NCBI GenBank assembly: GCA_946545765.1
Contig: CAMNNS010000058.1
Coordinates: 1-8,917 of the forward strand
DNA: 8,917 nucleotides
Direction: 5' to 3'
Source of the DNA: an uncultured Bacteroidales bacterium
Lineage (GTDB): Bacteria > Bacteroidota > Bacteroidia > Bacteroidales > UBA932
Part shown: positions 1-7,374 of the stretch, in pieces
How positions within the stretch are numbered: position 1 is the first letter of the stretch
Layout: each line of letters starts with the position of its first letter
Program-made: the position numbers and the translations under genes
The notes under the pieces: generated by a model
Told to the model about the DNA's origin: nothing
What the model saw: only the letters and a program-made list of their open reading frames with translations
Databases searched by the model: none

Positions 1-1013
1 TAATTGATGAAAGCCATGTAACCATACCACAAATCAGAGCTATGAGTGGTGGCGATAGATCTCGTAAACAAACACTTATAGAGTACGGTTTTAGACTACC
101 CGCTGCAGCAGATAACAGACCTTTAAAATTTGACGAATTTCAAAGTTTAACAAATCAGACAATTTATGTTAGTGCCACACCTGCAGATTTTGAATTAGAA
201 GAATCGGGTGGAGAAATTGTGGAACAAGTTGTTAGACCTACAGGATTATTAGATCCTCCTATTAGTGTCAGAAGTACCAAAAATCAAATCGATGACCTTT
301 TAGAGGAGATACAAAAGAGGGTAGAAAAAGATGAAAGAGTTCTTGTTACAACTCTAACCAAAAGAATGGCAGAAGAGTTAGATAAATACCTTGCAAAAGC
401 TGGTATTAGAGCGAGATATATCCATTCAGATGTAGATACTATGGAGCGTATAGAGATTATAGAAGATTTTCAGATAGGGAGATTTGATGTTCTTGTTGGA
501 GTTAATCTACTTAGAGAGGGATTAGACCTACCTCAAGTCTCACTTGTGGCAATTTTAGATGCTGATAAAGAGGGGTTTTTAAGAAGCACTACTGCACTGA
601 CACAAACTGCTGGAAGAGCAGCGAGAAATATTAACGGTGAAGTTATTATGTATGCCGACACTATAACTAAAAGTATGAAAGAGACTATTGATGAGACGGA
701 AAGAAGGAGAGAAAAACAGAAAAATTACAACAAAAAGAATAATATAACACCTACACAAGTAAATAAAATAGAAAGAAATGTACTTGGTAGAGATAAAATA
801 TTGAGAGATTCATCTGCACATATAGTTTTAGAGAATATCAGTAAAGACCCTATCATATCATCAATGGATAATAATCAATTAGATAAAGCAATAGAAGGGG
901 CAAGGATAAAAATGGAGCAAGCAGCAAAAGAACTTGATTTTGTAAATGCTGCAAGATATAGAGATGAAATGTTTGCATTAGAGAGATTAAAAAATAGCGG
1001 GCAAAAAAAGTAA
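1..1013 (+). CDS. uvrB: UvrB, excinuclease ABC subunit B (3' half, 5' end outside window)
   Basis: UvrB is the cytoplasmic DNA helicase-like subunit of nucleotide excision repair; UvrA loads it on damaged DNA and it then recruits UvrC for dual incision. The reading frame is open from the left edge (first full codon at base 3). It starts inside helicase motif II, IDESH (bases 3-17), followed by VTIPQI and GDRSRK, so the ATG at base 42 is internal and not the start. About 336 residues remain of a family length near 670. Further marks are YVSATP, the motif V region GVNLLREGLDLP, motif VI QTAGRAARN (about bases 603-629), and a C-terminal UVR helical hairpin (about 879-989) that in this family contacts UvrA or UvrC. 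It ends with TAA. It converges on the exported hydrolase gene, with a 62-bp gap. Identity is very secure; the missing 5' part is simply cut by the window. Confidence 0.98.
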   Translation, partial: IDESHVTIPQIRAMSGGDRSRKQTLIEYGFRLPAAADNRPLKFDEFQSLTNQTIYVSATPADFELEESGGEIVEQVVRPTGLLDPPISVRSTKNQIDDLLEEIQKRVEKDERVLVTTLTKRMAEELDKYLAKAGIRARYIHSDVDTMERIEIIEDFQIGRFDVLVGVNLLREGLDLPQVSLVAILDADKEGFLRSTTALTQTAGRAARNINGEVIMYADTITKSMKETIDETERRREKQKNYNKKNNITPTQVNKIERNVLGRDKILRDSSAHIVLENISKDPIISSMDNNQLDKAIEGARIKMEQAAKELDFVNAARYRDEMFALERLKNSGQKK

Positions 1014-1017
1014 AACA

Positions 1018-1049
1018 ATAACTGCAACACCTAAAAGCATTGCAGTTAT
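1018..1049 (-). terminator. Convergent intergenic hairpin, probable terminator
   Basis: A perfect 10-bp inverted repeat, ATAACTGCAA (1018-1027) and TTGCAGTTAT (1040-1049), encloses a 12-nt loop in the gap between the ends of uvrB and the EEP-family gene. Read leftward it is followed by a T-rich run (TTGTTTTAC then seven T), as expected of an intrinsic terminator for the prfA-uvrA-EEP operon. Read rightward the following bases are only AT-rich without a T tract, so termination of uvrB here is less certain. The stem is not GC-rich. Confidence 0.6.
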
Positions 1050-1075
1050 AAATATCTGTCTATAAATTATATATA

Positions 1076-1972
1076 CTAATCAACTTTTGTAATTAAAACC
1101 TCTTGATCCTTTGAAAATACGCAAATCACAGGACGGTGATCAGAGGCAACAGATTCTGCCTGAACCCAAGTTAATAATTCTAACTTTTTTCTTTTTAATT
1201 TATTAATCAATTTATCTGCAGATTTATTCTTGTATAGTAGTATGTAATCTAATATTCTATTTGGTTTATCTGCTGGGAATGTGTACATTAAAGATTTAGA
1301 CAACCATTCAAAATTTCTTGAAAGATTAAAAAGAGGGCGAGAGTTTGGGAGGTCGTTCAAATCTCCCAACAAAAAGAAGAGTTTATCTTTTCCGCTAAAG
1401 ATTTTTTTACCATCTGCTCTAAACTCATCACCAACTATTTGATTTACAATCTTCTCTATTTCATACGATGCTTCAGCTCTACTTACCGAATCTAAAGGAA
1501 GATGACACGAGGCTATATAGCAATTATCAAACTCTGCAACTAAAAGTGCCCTTGGTTCTTCGCCACTTGGAAGGGTGAAGTTAAAATGTGCTAAAGGTTT
1601 CTTTTTAGAGATTATAGCATTTCCAAATTTACCGCCATTATAGTTAAAAGTTGGACCAAATAGAAACTCTCTCTTACCAACTAATTTTGCTATATGTTCG
1701 GCAACATTGATTTCTCCACTCCTCACAGTGCAGCTATCTACTTCTTGAAGAGCAACAAAATCTGCATCTACAAAAGATATTTCGCGTGCAATTCTTTCAT
1801 AATCTATTTTATTATCCATCCCTTTTCCATGGTGGATATTATATGTCATCAATATAGTATTAGCATCTTTGATATTAGAGTGAACCTTAAGTTTTTGCCC
1901 ATTTGAATATATCGCAGAACATATGAAGAGTAGTAGTAAAACTAATCTACTGAATAATACTTTATTTCTCAT
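1076..1972 (-). CDS. Exported endonuclease/exonuclease/phosphatase (EEP) family hydrolase
   Basis: This is a metal-dependent phosphodiesterase/phosphatase-fold protein of the EEP superfamily (DNase I-like; nearest to the COG3568 type). The substrate cannot be told from sequence. Numbered from the start chosen here (298 aa), motifs in order are TYNIHHGKG (Asn45), ALQEVD with the metal-binding Glu77, CHLPLD (His157), GDLND (203-207) and the C-terminal SDHRP (277-281), so the active site looks complete. The N-terminus MRNK, then LVLLLLFICSA, then SNGQ is a Sec signal peptide, probably cut before Gln, so the protein likely acts in the periplasm or outside. I chose the ATG at 1972, two bases after the uvrA stop, because it gives a normal-length signal peptide; an in-frame ATG at 2002 inside uvrA would add ten residues. 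It ends with TAG. It is the last gene of the prfA-uvrA operon. Confidence 0.88.
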   Translation of the reverse strand: MRNKVLFSRLVLLLLFICSAIYSNGQKLKVHSNIKDANTILMTYNIHHGKGMDNKIDYERIAREISFVDADFVALQEVDSCTVRSGEINVAEHIAKLVGKREFLFGPTFNYNGGKFGNAIISKKKPLAHFNFTLPSGEEPRALLVAEFDNCYIASCHLPLDSVSRAEASYEIEKIVNQIVGDEFRADGKKIFSGKDKLFFLLGDLNDLPNSRPLFNLSRNFEWLSKSLMYTFPADKPNRILDYILLYKNKSADKLINKLKRKKLELLTWVQAESVASDHRPVICVFSKDQEVLITKVD

Positions 1973-1974
1973 AA

Positions 1975-4776
1975 TTAAATATGTGTTAAAAATTTTTTCC
2001 ATCTATACTCTCGCGACAACTCTTCGGGTGTTCCGGTAAAAACAACCTCTCCACCATTCTCCCCACTCGCTGGTCCTAAATCTATTATCCAATCTGCAGA
2101 TTTAATAACATCTATATTGTGTTCAACAACTAAAATTGTATTACCAGCGTCTATTATAGCATTAAATGCATCTAACAATTTCTTTATATCGTTGAAATGC
2201 AAACCTGTTGTTGGCTCATCAAATATATAAAATTTTCCACCAACTTTTGAATCAGAACTTAAAAATTGAGCAAGCATAACCCTTTGGCTCTCACCCCCAC
2301 TTAAAGTACTACTACTCTGCCCCAACTGAATATACCCTAACCCAACTTTTTGTAAAACTTCTAATCTTTTTGCAATCTTCTGAGCACTATTATCCTGATG
2401 AGAAGAGAAGAAATCTATCGCCTCATCTACAGACATATTTAGTATATCCAAGACATTCTTCCCTTTATATTTCACCTCTAATATATCTTGTTTGAACCTT
2501 TTACCCCCACACTCTTCGCACACCATTTTTACATCTGCCATAAATTGCATCGGGACAGTAATATACCCCTCTCCCAAACATATAGGGCATCTTCCTCCAT
2601 CTACATTAAAAGAGAAAAAAGAGTTTCCATAACCATTTAATTTTGCATATGGCTGGTCTGATAATAATTTTCTTATTTCGTCATATATCTTTAAGTATGT
2701 AACAGGATTAGAGCGAGCAGATTTTCCCATAGGGTTTTGATCTATATACTCAACCCCATTAATTTTATTCAAATCACCACTAAGAGATTTGAAAGCTCCT
2801 TGTGATTTAGATAGAATTTGAAAATATTGGCACAGAGCGGGATATAAAACATCACCTACTAAAGAAGATTTTCCACTACCGCTCACACCTGTAACAACTG
2901 TAAGGGTATTTAATGGAAATTGAACATTTATATTTTTTAGATTGTTCTCCATTGCACCCTCTATTTTTATAGAGTTACTCCAATCCCTTACCTTACGAAT
3001 AGTATCAACTTTTTTAACACCTGTTAAATAATCTACTGTTAGAGAACGATTTGTAGTGGATGTTTTTTCTGTTGGCGGCACTCCTTCATATACAATCTCT
3101 CCACCTTTTATACCTGCGTAAGGACCTATATCTATTAGATAATCTGCTGAACGAATTATATCTGCATCATGCTCAACTATAACAATTGTATTTCCTATAT
3201 CTCTCAATTTTTTTATGACTGATATAAGTTTTTCTGTATCTGCTGGATGCAAACCTACACTCGGCTCATCTAATATATAAAGAGAACCAACTAAAGAACT
3301 ACCCAAAGAACTGACTAAATTTATTCTTTGACTCTCACCTCCACTTAATGTATTAGATTTTCTACTAAGTGTCAAATACCCCAACCCAACATTTGCTACA
3401 TATTCTAATCTTTGGACAATCTCTTTAAGTACCCTTTCTGCCACTTTTCTTTCATATACCGATAATTTAAGAGTCTTAAAAAAGTTCAATAAATCATCTA
3501 CACTCATATCTAAAAGTTCTGATATTGAGTAATTAGCGATTTTAACATAAGAGACCTCTTTTTTTAATCTACTACCATTGCATGAAGGGCAAGTTGTTTT
3601 TCCTGAATATCTATGTAACAAATACTTATACTGTATTTTATGCTTCTTGCTATCTACCCATTTAAAGAAACTATTTATCCCTTGAAAATAGTCATTACCA
3701 TCCCATAAAATCTTTTTTTGCTCTTTAGAAAGAGTTATATATGGCTTATGGATTGGAAAATCAAATTTGTAGGCATTATTTATCAGTTCATCTTTAAACA
3801 TTCCCATAACTTTTCCCCGCCATGGAGCAACACAATCTTCATATACAGAGAGAGAAGGATTAGGAATCACCAGTTTTTCGCTAATTCCCTCTACACTTCC
3901 ATATCCTCCACAAATAGTGCAAGCACCTATTGGATTGTTAAAACTGAACATCAGCTCTGTAGGCTCTTCAAATCTAATTCCATCTGCTTCAAAAAGGTTA
4001 GAGAAATTTTTTATCTCTACCCGTTCGCCACCCTCTTTTTGAACCCCTATAGTAAGATAACCCTCACCTTGAGAAAAGGCAGACTCTAAAGAGCTTCTCA
4101 ACTCCGATATATCTAAGTCTGAATTGAGAATGTATCGCGATAGAAGTATATAAGCAGATTCTAAAAAACTTTTCTCTCCCGTTTTTAAAAAATCATCTAT
4201 TTTTATTATCTCCCCTTTTCCTTTTGTTATTAAAAAAAGTCTTGAGTATCCCGATTGCTTTAAAGTTAAAAGCTTGGGAATGACATCATTAGAGATATTA
4301 AATTTAAGAGCCACCAAGATGTATATCTTTGTATTATTCTCAAATTTGGAGATATATGAAATTATATCTTCTGTAGTATGACGCTTAACCTCTTCCCCAC
4401 TAATAGGGGAATAGGTTTTACCTATTTTAGCATATAAAGTTCTTAAATAGTCATAAATCTCTGTTGTAGTACCAACAGTAGAGCGTGGATTTCTTGTACT
4501 TGTTCGCTGCTGAATAGCAACTGCTGGCGGTATCCCTGCTATTTTATCAACATCTGGCTTTGTCATTCTGCCAAGAAACTGACGGGCAAAAGATGATAAA
4601 CTCTCTGCAAAGCGTCTTTGACCCTCTGCATATAAAGTATCAAATGCTAAAGAAGATTTTCCACTACCACTAACACCTGTAACAACGGTTAATTTATTAC
4701 GGGGAATTTTTAAAGATATATCTTTTAGGTTATTAACCCTTGCACCAACAATTGTTATATATTCTTGTTTTGCCAT
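1975..4776 (-). CDS. uvrA: UvrA, excinuclease ABC subunit A
   Basis: UvrA is the dimeric damage sensor of nucleotide excision repair, a tandem ABC ATPase that hands damaged DNA to UvrB. At 933 residues it is full length. Motifs in order: Walker A GVSGSGKSS (34-42), a UvrB-binding insertion (about 125-250), CxxC at 286/289 and 396/399, signature LSGGESQRI (477-485), Walker B ILDEPSVGLH (501-510), second Walker A (630-638), zinc finger Cys730, 733, 753, 756, second signature (825-833) and second Walker B IFDEPTTGLH (851-860). The UvrB-binding insertion argues for the repair UvrA rather than the shorter class II paralogues. The first CxxC pair of zinc module 1, present in E. coli UvrA, is absent: the expected positions before FSFNNP read EADGIRFEEP. 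The gene lies 15 bp after prfA and 2 bp before the EEP-family gene. The start MAKQEYITI has no clear Shine-Dalgarno sequence. Confidence 0.98.
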   Translation of the reverse strand: MAKQEYITIVGARVNNLKDISLKIPRNKLTVVTGVSGSGKSSLAFDTLYAEGQRRFAESLSSFARQFLGRMTKPDVDKIAGIPPAVAIQQRTSTRNPRSTVGTTTEIYDYLRTLYAKIGKTYSPISGEEVKRHTTEDIISYISKFENNTKIYILVALKFNISNDVIPKLLTLKQSGYSRLFLITKGKGEIIKIDDFLKTGEKSFLESAYILLSRYILNSDLDISELRSSLESAFSQGEGYLTIGVQKEGGERVEIKNFSNLFEADGIRFEEPTELMFSFNNPIGACTICGGYGSVEGISEKLVIPNPSLSVYEDCVAPWRGKVMGMFKDELINNAYKFDFPIHKPYITLSKEQKKILWDGNDYFQGINSFFKWVDSKKHKIQYKYLLHRYSGKTTCPSCNGSRLKKEVSYVKIANYSISELLDMSVDDLLNFFKTLKLSVYERKVAERVLKEIVQRLEYVANVGLGYLTLSRKSNTLSGGESQRINLVSSLGSSLVGSLYILDEPSVGLHPADTEKLISVIKKLRDIGNTIVIVEHDADIIRSADYLIDIGPYAGIKGGEIVYEGVPPTEKTSTTNRSLTVDYLTGVKKVDTIRKVRDWSNSIKIEGAMENNLKNINVQFPLNTLTVVTGVSGSGKSSLVGDVLYPALCQYFQILSKSQGAFKSLSGDLNKINGVEYIDQNPMGKSARSNPVTYLKIYDEIRKLLSDQPYAKLNGYGNSFFSFNVDGGRCPICLGEGYITVPMQFMADVKMVCEECGGKRFKQDILEVKYKGKNVLDILNMSVDEAIDFFSSHQDNSAQKIAKRLEVLQKVGLGYIQLGQSSSTLSGGESQRVMLAQFLSSDSKVGGKFYIFDEPTTGLHFNDIKKLLDAFNAIIDAGNTILVVEHNIDVIKSADWIIDLGPASGENGGEVVFTGTPEELSREYRWKKFLTHI

Positions 4777-4791
4777 AATGCTACAAGAAAA

Positions 4792-5877
4792 TTATTCTGC
4801 CTCTTTTAATCTCTCCGCATTCTCCGCTATTTGTAGTTGATCTATTACCTCCTGTATCTCTCCATCCATGAAAACGGGCAAGTTATGAGTTGACCAATTT
4901 ATTCTATGATCTGTAACTCTACTTTGAGGATAGTTGTAAGTTCTAATTTTTGCACTTCTATCTCCTGTAGATACCATCGTTTTTCTCTTAGATGATAGAT
5001 TATCTAAGTATTTCTGATACTCCATATTATAGAGCCTTGTCCTTAATTCATTTAGGGCTTTCTCATAGTTCTTTAATTGATTTCTTTCATCCTGACACTG
5101 AACAACGATACCTGTAGGGATATGTGTTAAACGAATCGCTGAATATGTTGTATTGACCCCTTGACCTCCAGGACCAGAGGCACAGAATATATCCTTTCTT
5201 ATATCTTTTTCATTAAGTTCAACATCAAACTCGCCCGCTTCTGGAAGAACTACAACAGAAGCTGCAGATGTGTGAACTCTACCTTGGGTTTCTGTTTGCG
5301 GAACTCTTTGAACTCTGTGAACGCCCGACTCGTATTTAAGTATTCCATAGACTCCCTCACCACTAACTGTACAAATAATCTCTTTATAACCTCCTGCTGT
5401 ACCTGCAGCTTGACTTGTTACCTCAAGTTTCCACCCTCTTTTTTCTATAAATTTTGAGTACATTCTAAATAGGTCGCCCGCAAAAATCGCAGCTTCATCT
5501 CCCCCACTACCTCCTCTTATCTCTACAATAGCATTTTTCCCATCCTCTGGATCTGCAGGTATCAACAACAATTTAATCTCCTCCTCCATTTTAGGTAATT
5601 CCTCTTCCAATAACGCAATCTCTTCTCTTGCCATCTCTTTTAGCTCGTCATCTTTTTCGTTTACCATAAGATCTTTTGCGTTATCATAGTCTAAAACCAT
5701 CTTTTTATATTTCTCCCCCGCTTTTACAATTGGCTCTAACTCTTTATAATCTTTATTGAGTTGAACAAATTTCTTCATATCTCCCATAACATCTGGATCT
5801 GAGAGTTGTTTCTCAATTTCTTGATATTTTATTTTAAGACCATCTATTTTTTCTATAAGTGAATTTGAATCGCTCAT
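4792..5877 (-). CDS. prfA: Peptide chain release factor 1 (RF1)
   Basis: RF1 reads UAA and UAG in the ribosomal A site and triggers hydrolysis of peptidyl-tRNA. The protein is 361 residues, normal for the family. An N-terminal coiled-coil region (about 1-105) precedes the core with RGGSGGDEAA (121-130). The stop-codon-reading loop is RVPQT, so PxT at 193-195, which marks RF1; RF2 would have SPF. The catalytic GGQ is at 237-239 in ASGPGGQGVNTT, and RKTMVSTGDRSAKIRTYNYPQ (298-318) follows. The residue after GGQ is Gly, where E. coli has His; I think this is common in Bacteroidota. It heads the leftward operon: 15 bp separate it from uvrA, and a promoter candidate lies 77-109 bp upstream of the start. 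No Shine-Dalgarno sequence is visible before the ATG. Confidence 0.98.
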   Translation of the reverse strand: MSDSNSLIEKIDGLKIKYQEIEKQLSDPDVMGDMKKFVQLNKDYKELEPIVKAGEKYKKMVLDYDNAKDLMVNEKDDELKEMAREEIALLEEELPKMEEEIKLLLIPADPEDGKNAIVEIRGGSGGDEAAIFAGDLFRMYSKFIEKRGWKLEVTSQAAGTAGGYKEIICTVSGEGVYGILKYESGVHRVQRVPQTETQGRVHTSAASVVVLPEAGEFDVELNEKDIRKDIFCASGPGGQGVNTTYSAIRLTHIPTGIVVQCQDERNQLKNYEKALNELRTRLYNMEYQKYLDNLSSKRKTMVSTGDRSAKIRTYNYPQSRVTDHRINWSTHNLPVFMDGEIQEVIDQLQIAENAERLKEAE

Positions 5878-5941
5878 TATAATTTCGTATTTAATTTTTT
5901 ATATATAATATACCTATAGCGTTATAAAATCAATTTAGCTT

Positions 5942-5964
5942 TTGTAATCTACTCAAATTTACAA
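5942..5964. repeat. 6-bp inverted repeat over the prfA promoter
   Basis: TTGTAA (5942-5947) and TTACAA (5959-5964) form an inverted repeat with an 11-bp spacer, overlapping the predicted -7 box of prfA and its likely transcription start. It could be an operator, a weak 3' hairpin for the upstream YghO-like gene, or chance in AT-rich DNA. No T tract follows closely, so it is a poor intrinsic terminator. Confidence 0.3.
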
Positions 5965-5986
5965 CTTTATATATCTTTAATCCAAA
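5954..5986 (-). promoter_or_regulatory. Candidate Bacteroidota promoter for prfA-uvrA-EEP
   Basis: On the minus strand TTTG (5986-5983) lies 21 nt upstream of TAAATTTG (5961-5954), which matches the -33/-7 consensus TTTG / TAnnTTTG of the Bacteroidota housekeeping sigma factor. Transcription would begin near 5948, giving a leader of about 70 nt. The -33 box lies inside the last codons of the YghO-like gene. The 21-nt spacer is at the long end of the usual range. Confidence 0.5.
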
Positions 5987-7094
5987 CTCTTCTTTTCATA
6001 TACAATTTATGTTTATAACTTTCCCACACTTTTATAGCATTATTGGTGTCTATTTGTGGGTTTGATATTGCAAATTTTAATCGTGCTTTCTTAAAATAAG
6101 AAGCTAATTTATAATGAAATATCGCTGACAAACCTTTAGATTCCCATTTAGGTGCAGAGCCTAATAACATCAAATCCACCGAATGAAATCTTATATATGC
6201 CAATAGGATAAATAACCAACCTATCGGGAAAAGTTTGCCCTTCGCCCTTATCAATGCACGAGAAAACGAAGGGGTAGATATTCCAAAGGCAGCTATCTCA
6301 TTATCCTCATCTAATATTATACATGTAAGTTTTCTACGCAACAACTTAAAATAAATATCTGAAGCCTTTTTTTGTTCCTCTTTAGTAAATGGAATAAAAT
6401 TATATACATTTTTGAAACTCTCATTATACACTTTAAAGAATTTCTCTTTTAGTTCTTCTTGCAAAAACTTATTCTTCCTTATCTCTCTTAAATCTAACTC
6501 CCTTAACGAATACCTTTTAAGCAATATTGCTGATAATCTTTTAAGTTTAGCAGGAGAACCTTGGGTAGCATCCATTTCGTATTGAACAAAGTCACACTCT
6601 TTTGTAAAACCCAACTGCTCTACGAAGCGAGGGTAGTAAGGGTAATTATATAAACAATTTACAGGTGGGATATTGTCATAACCCTCTATTAACATCCCTT
6701 GCCTACCAAGTGTATTGTAGGCTAAAGGGCCGTGAATCTGATTCATACCCTCTTCCTTGCCCCACTTCTCTACTACCTCAATTAGTGCTTTTGCAACCTC
6801 TATATCATTTATAAAATCAAACCAACCAAATCTTACCCTTTTAAGAGAATAAAGTTCGTTATAGCGTGGGTTAATTATACCTTGTATCCTACCAATAACT
6901 TTCCCATCTTCTGAATAAGCAAGCCAAAGTTTTCTTTTACAATAATTTAAAGCCGGGTCCTTTGTTAAGGACAACTTTTGGTCTTTATCTAAAGTAGGTA
7001 CATAAACCTTACATTTTCTATAGAGCCTATTCTGAAATCTATAAAATAATTTTAGTTCTTTTTCGTTTCTAACCTCTTTAACTACAACATTCAT
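5967..7094 (-). CDS. YghO-like protein with GNAT (N-acetyltransferase) fold, substrate unknown
   Basis: The 375-residue protein resembles a family common in Bacteroidota that is usually annotated as N-acetyltransferase or YghO-like; no substrate is established that I know of. Visible marks are the N-terminal YVPTLDKDQK (31-40) with DPALNYC (46-52), a GNAT-like strand KVIGRIQGIIN (65-75), VRFGWFDFIND (87-97), HGPLAYNTLGRQGMLIEG (121-138) and YNYPYYP (149-155). A second alpha/beta half follows from about 215, ending in NPQIDTNNAIKVWESY (345-360) and MKRRVWIK. A hydrophobic stretch at 289-300 (FPIGWLFILLAY) is probably part of the fold rather than a membrane anchor. There is no signal peptide, so it should be cytoplasmic. 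The ATG at 7094 sits just downstream of a good promoter. It is followed in the same direction by prfA after 89 bp, which has its own promoter candidate. Family assignment is fairly sure, function is not. Confidence 0.8.
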   Translation of the reverse strand: MNVVVKEVRNEKELKLFYRFQNRLYRKCKVYVPTLDKDQKLSLTKDPALNYCKRKLWLAYSEDGKVIGRIQGIINPRYNELYSLKRVRFGWFDFINDIEVAKALIEVVEKWGKEEGMNQIHGPLAYNTLGRQGMLIEGYDNIPPVNCLYNYPYYPRFVEQLGFTKECDFVQYEMDATQGSPAKLKRLSAILLKRYSLRELDLREIRKNKFLQEELKEKFFKVYNESFKNVYNFIPFTKEEQKKASDIYFKLLRRKLTCIILDEDNEIAAFGISTPSFSRALIRAKGKLFPIGWLFILLAYIRFHSVDLMLLGSAPKWESKGLSAIFHYKLASYFKKARLKFAISNPQIDTNNAIKVWESYKHKLYMKRRVWIKDI

Positions 7095-7117
7095 AATTCA
7101 AATTCGTGTGAAACGCA

Positions 7118-7149
7118 CAAAATTAATATTTATAACTTGAATCTACAAA
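7118..7149 (-). promoter_or_regulatory. Candidate Bacteroidota promoter for the YghO-like gene
   Basis: On the minus strand TTTG (7149-7146) lies 20 nt upstream of TAATTTTG (7125-7118), a full match to TTTG / TAnnTTTG. The predicted start near 7111 leaves a leader of about 17 nt before the ATG at 7094. No Shine-Dalgarno sequence is seen in that leader. Confidence 0.6.
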
Positions 7150-7152
7150 TGA

Positions 7153-7170
7153 AACCAATCAACTAACCAA
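7153..7170. repeat. Pair of AACCAA direct repeats upstream of the YghO-like promoter
   Basis: AACCAA occurs at 7153-7158 and again at 7165-7170, 12 bp apart, directly upstream of the -33 box at 7149-7146. The position would suit an activator site, but two hexamers in AT-rich DNA may be chance. Confidence 0.2.
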
Positions 7171-7224
7171 AAACTAAGTTCAATTAGTAAATGCAACTTT
7201 CTACAGATTTTAATAGAAAAAGTA

Positions 7225-7255
7225 TTTGCTTTTTTGTAAAAGATAATTATCTTTG
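7225..7255 (+). promoter_or_regulatory. Candidate Bacteroidota promoter for tRNA-Asp
   Basis: TTTG (7225-7228) lies 19 nt upstream of TATCTTTG (7248-7255), a full match to the -33 TTTG / -7 TAnnTTTG consensus. Transcription would start near 7262, about ten bases before the mature tRNA 5' end at 7273. It may also be the only promoter for mazG and tcdA downstream. Confidence 0.7.
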
Positions 7256-7272
7256 CATTCCGATTTGAAATT

Positions 7273-7346
7273 GGTGCGTTAGTTCAGTTGGTTAGAATAC
7301 ATGCCTGTCACGCATGGGGTCACGAGTTCGAGTCTCGTACGCACCG
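7273..7346 (+). tRNA. tRNA-Asp(GTC)
   Basis: All arms fold. The acceptor GGTGCGT (7273-7279) pairs with ACGCACC (7339-7345). The D stem is GTTC/GAAT. The anticodon stem CATGC/GCATG encloses loop CTGTCAC with anticodon GTC at 7307-7309. The variable loop has 5 nt (7317-7321). The T stem ACGAG/CTCGT encloses TTCGAGT. The discriminator base is G (7346), as usual for tRNA-Asp. The 3' CCA is not encoded (the next bases are CAA), so it must be added by the CCA-adding enzyme. A promoter lies just upstream and a terminator just downstream. Confidence 0.98.
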
Positions 7347-7347
7347 C

Positions 7348-7374
7348 AAGCCTTTCCTTTGGAGAGGCTTTTTT
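7348..7374 (+). terminator. Intrinsic terminator of tRNA-Asp, just before mazG
   Basis: AAGCCTTTCC (7348-7357), loop TTT, and GGAGAGGCTT (7361-7370) form a 10-bp stem with a single T-G wobble, running into six T at 7369-7374. It starts two bases after the tRNA and ends 14 bp before the mazG ATG, so any transcript made from the tRNA promoter must pass it to reach mazG. Confidence 0.85.

Noticed and set aside
573..629. UvrB reads RSTTAL before motif VI where E. coli has RSERSL
   Set aside because: The position varies between lineages and the functional GRAARN arginines are intact, so I do not treat it as a defect.
2220..2227. TATATTTG on the minus strand within uvrA as a promoter for the EEP-family gene
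   Set aside because: No TTTG at the right distance upstream, and single -7 matches are expected by chance in AT-rich DNA.
3718..4089. Plus-strand open frame within uvrA
   Set aside because: Lies wholly antisense to conserved UvrA sequence, with no promoter or recognisable family; a shadow frame. The plus-strand frames at 1694-1906 and 5161-5457 were rejected for the same reason.
5155..5180. RF1 has Gly rather than His after the catalytic GGQ
   Set aside because: GGQ itself and the PxT loop are intact, and I recall small residues here in other Bacteroidota, so it is probably lineage-typical.
6190..6230. Membrane segment in the YghO-like protein (FPIGWLFILLAY)
   Set aside because: Only about 12 residues, flanked by Lys/Arg and set within an alpha/beta domain; more likely buried core than a membrane anchor.
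7103..7120. Small hairpin GTGCG-TTT-CACAC in the leader of the YghO-like gene
   Set aside because: The stem has a C-A mismatch and only four pairs; too weak to call a regulatory element.
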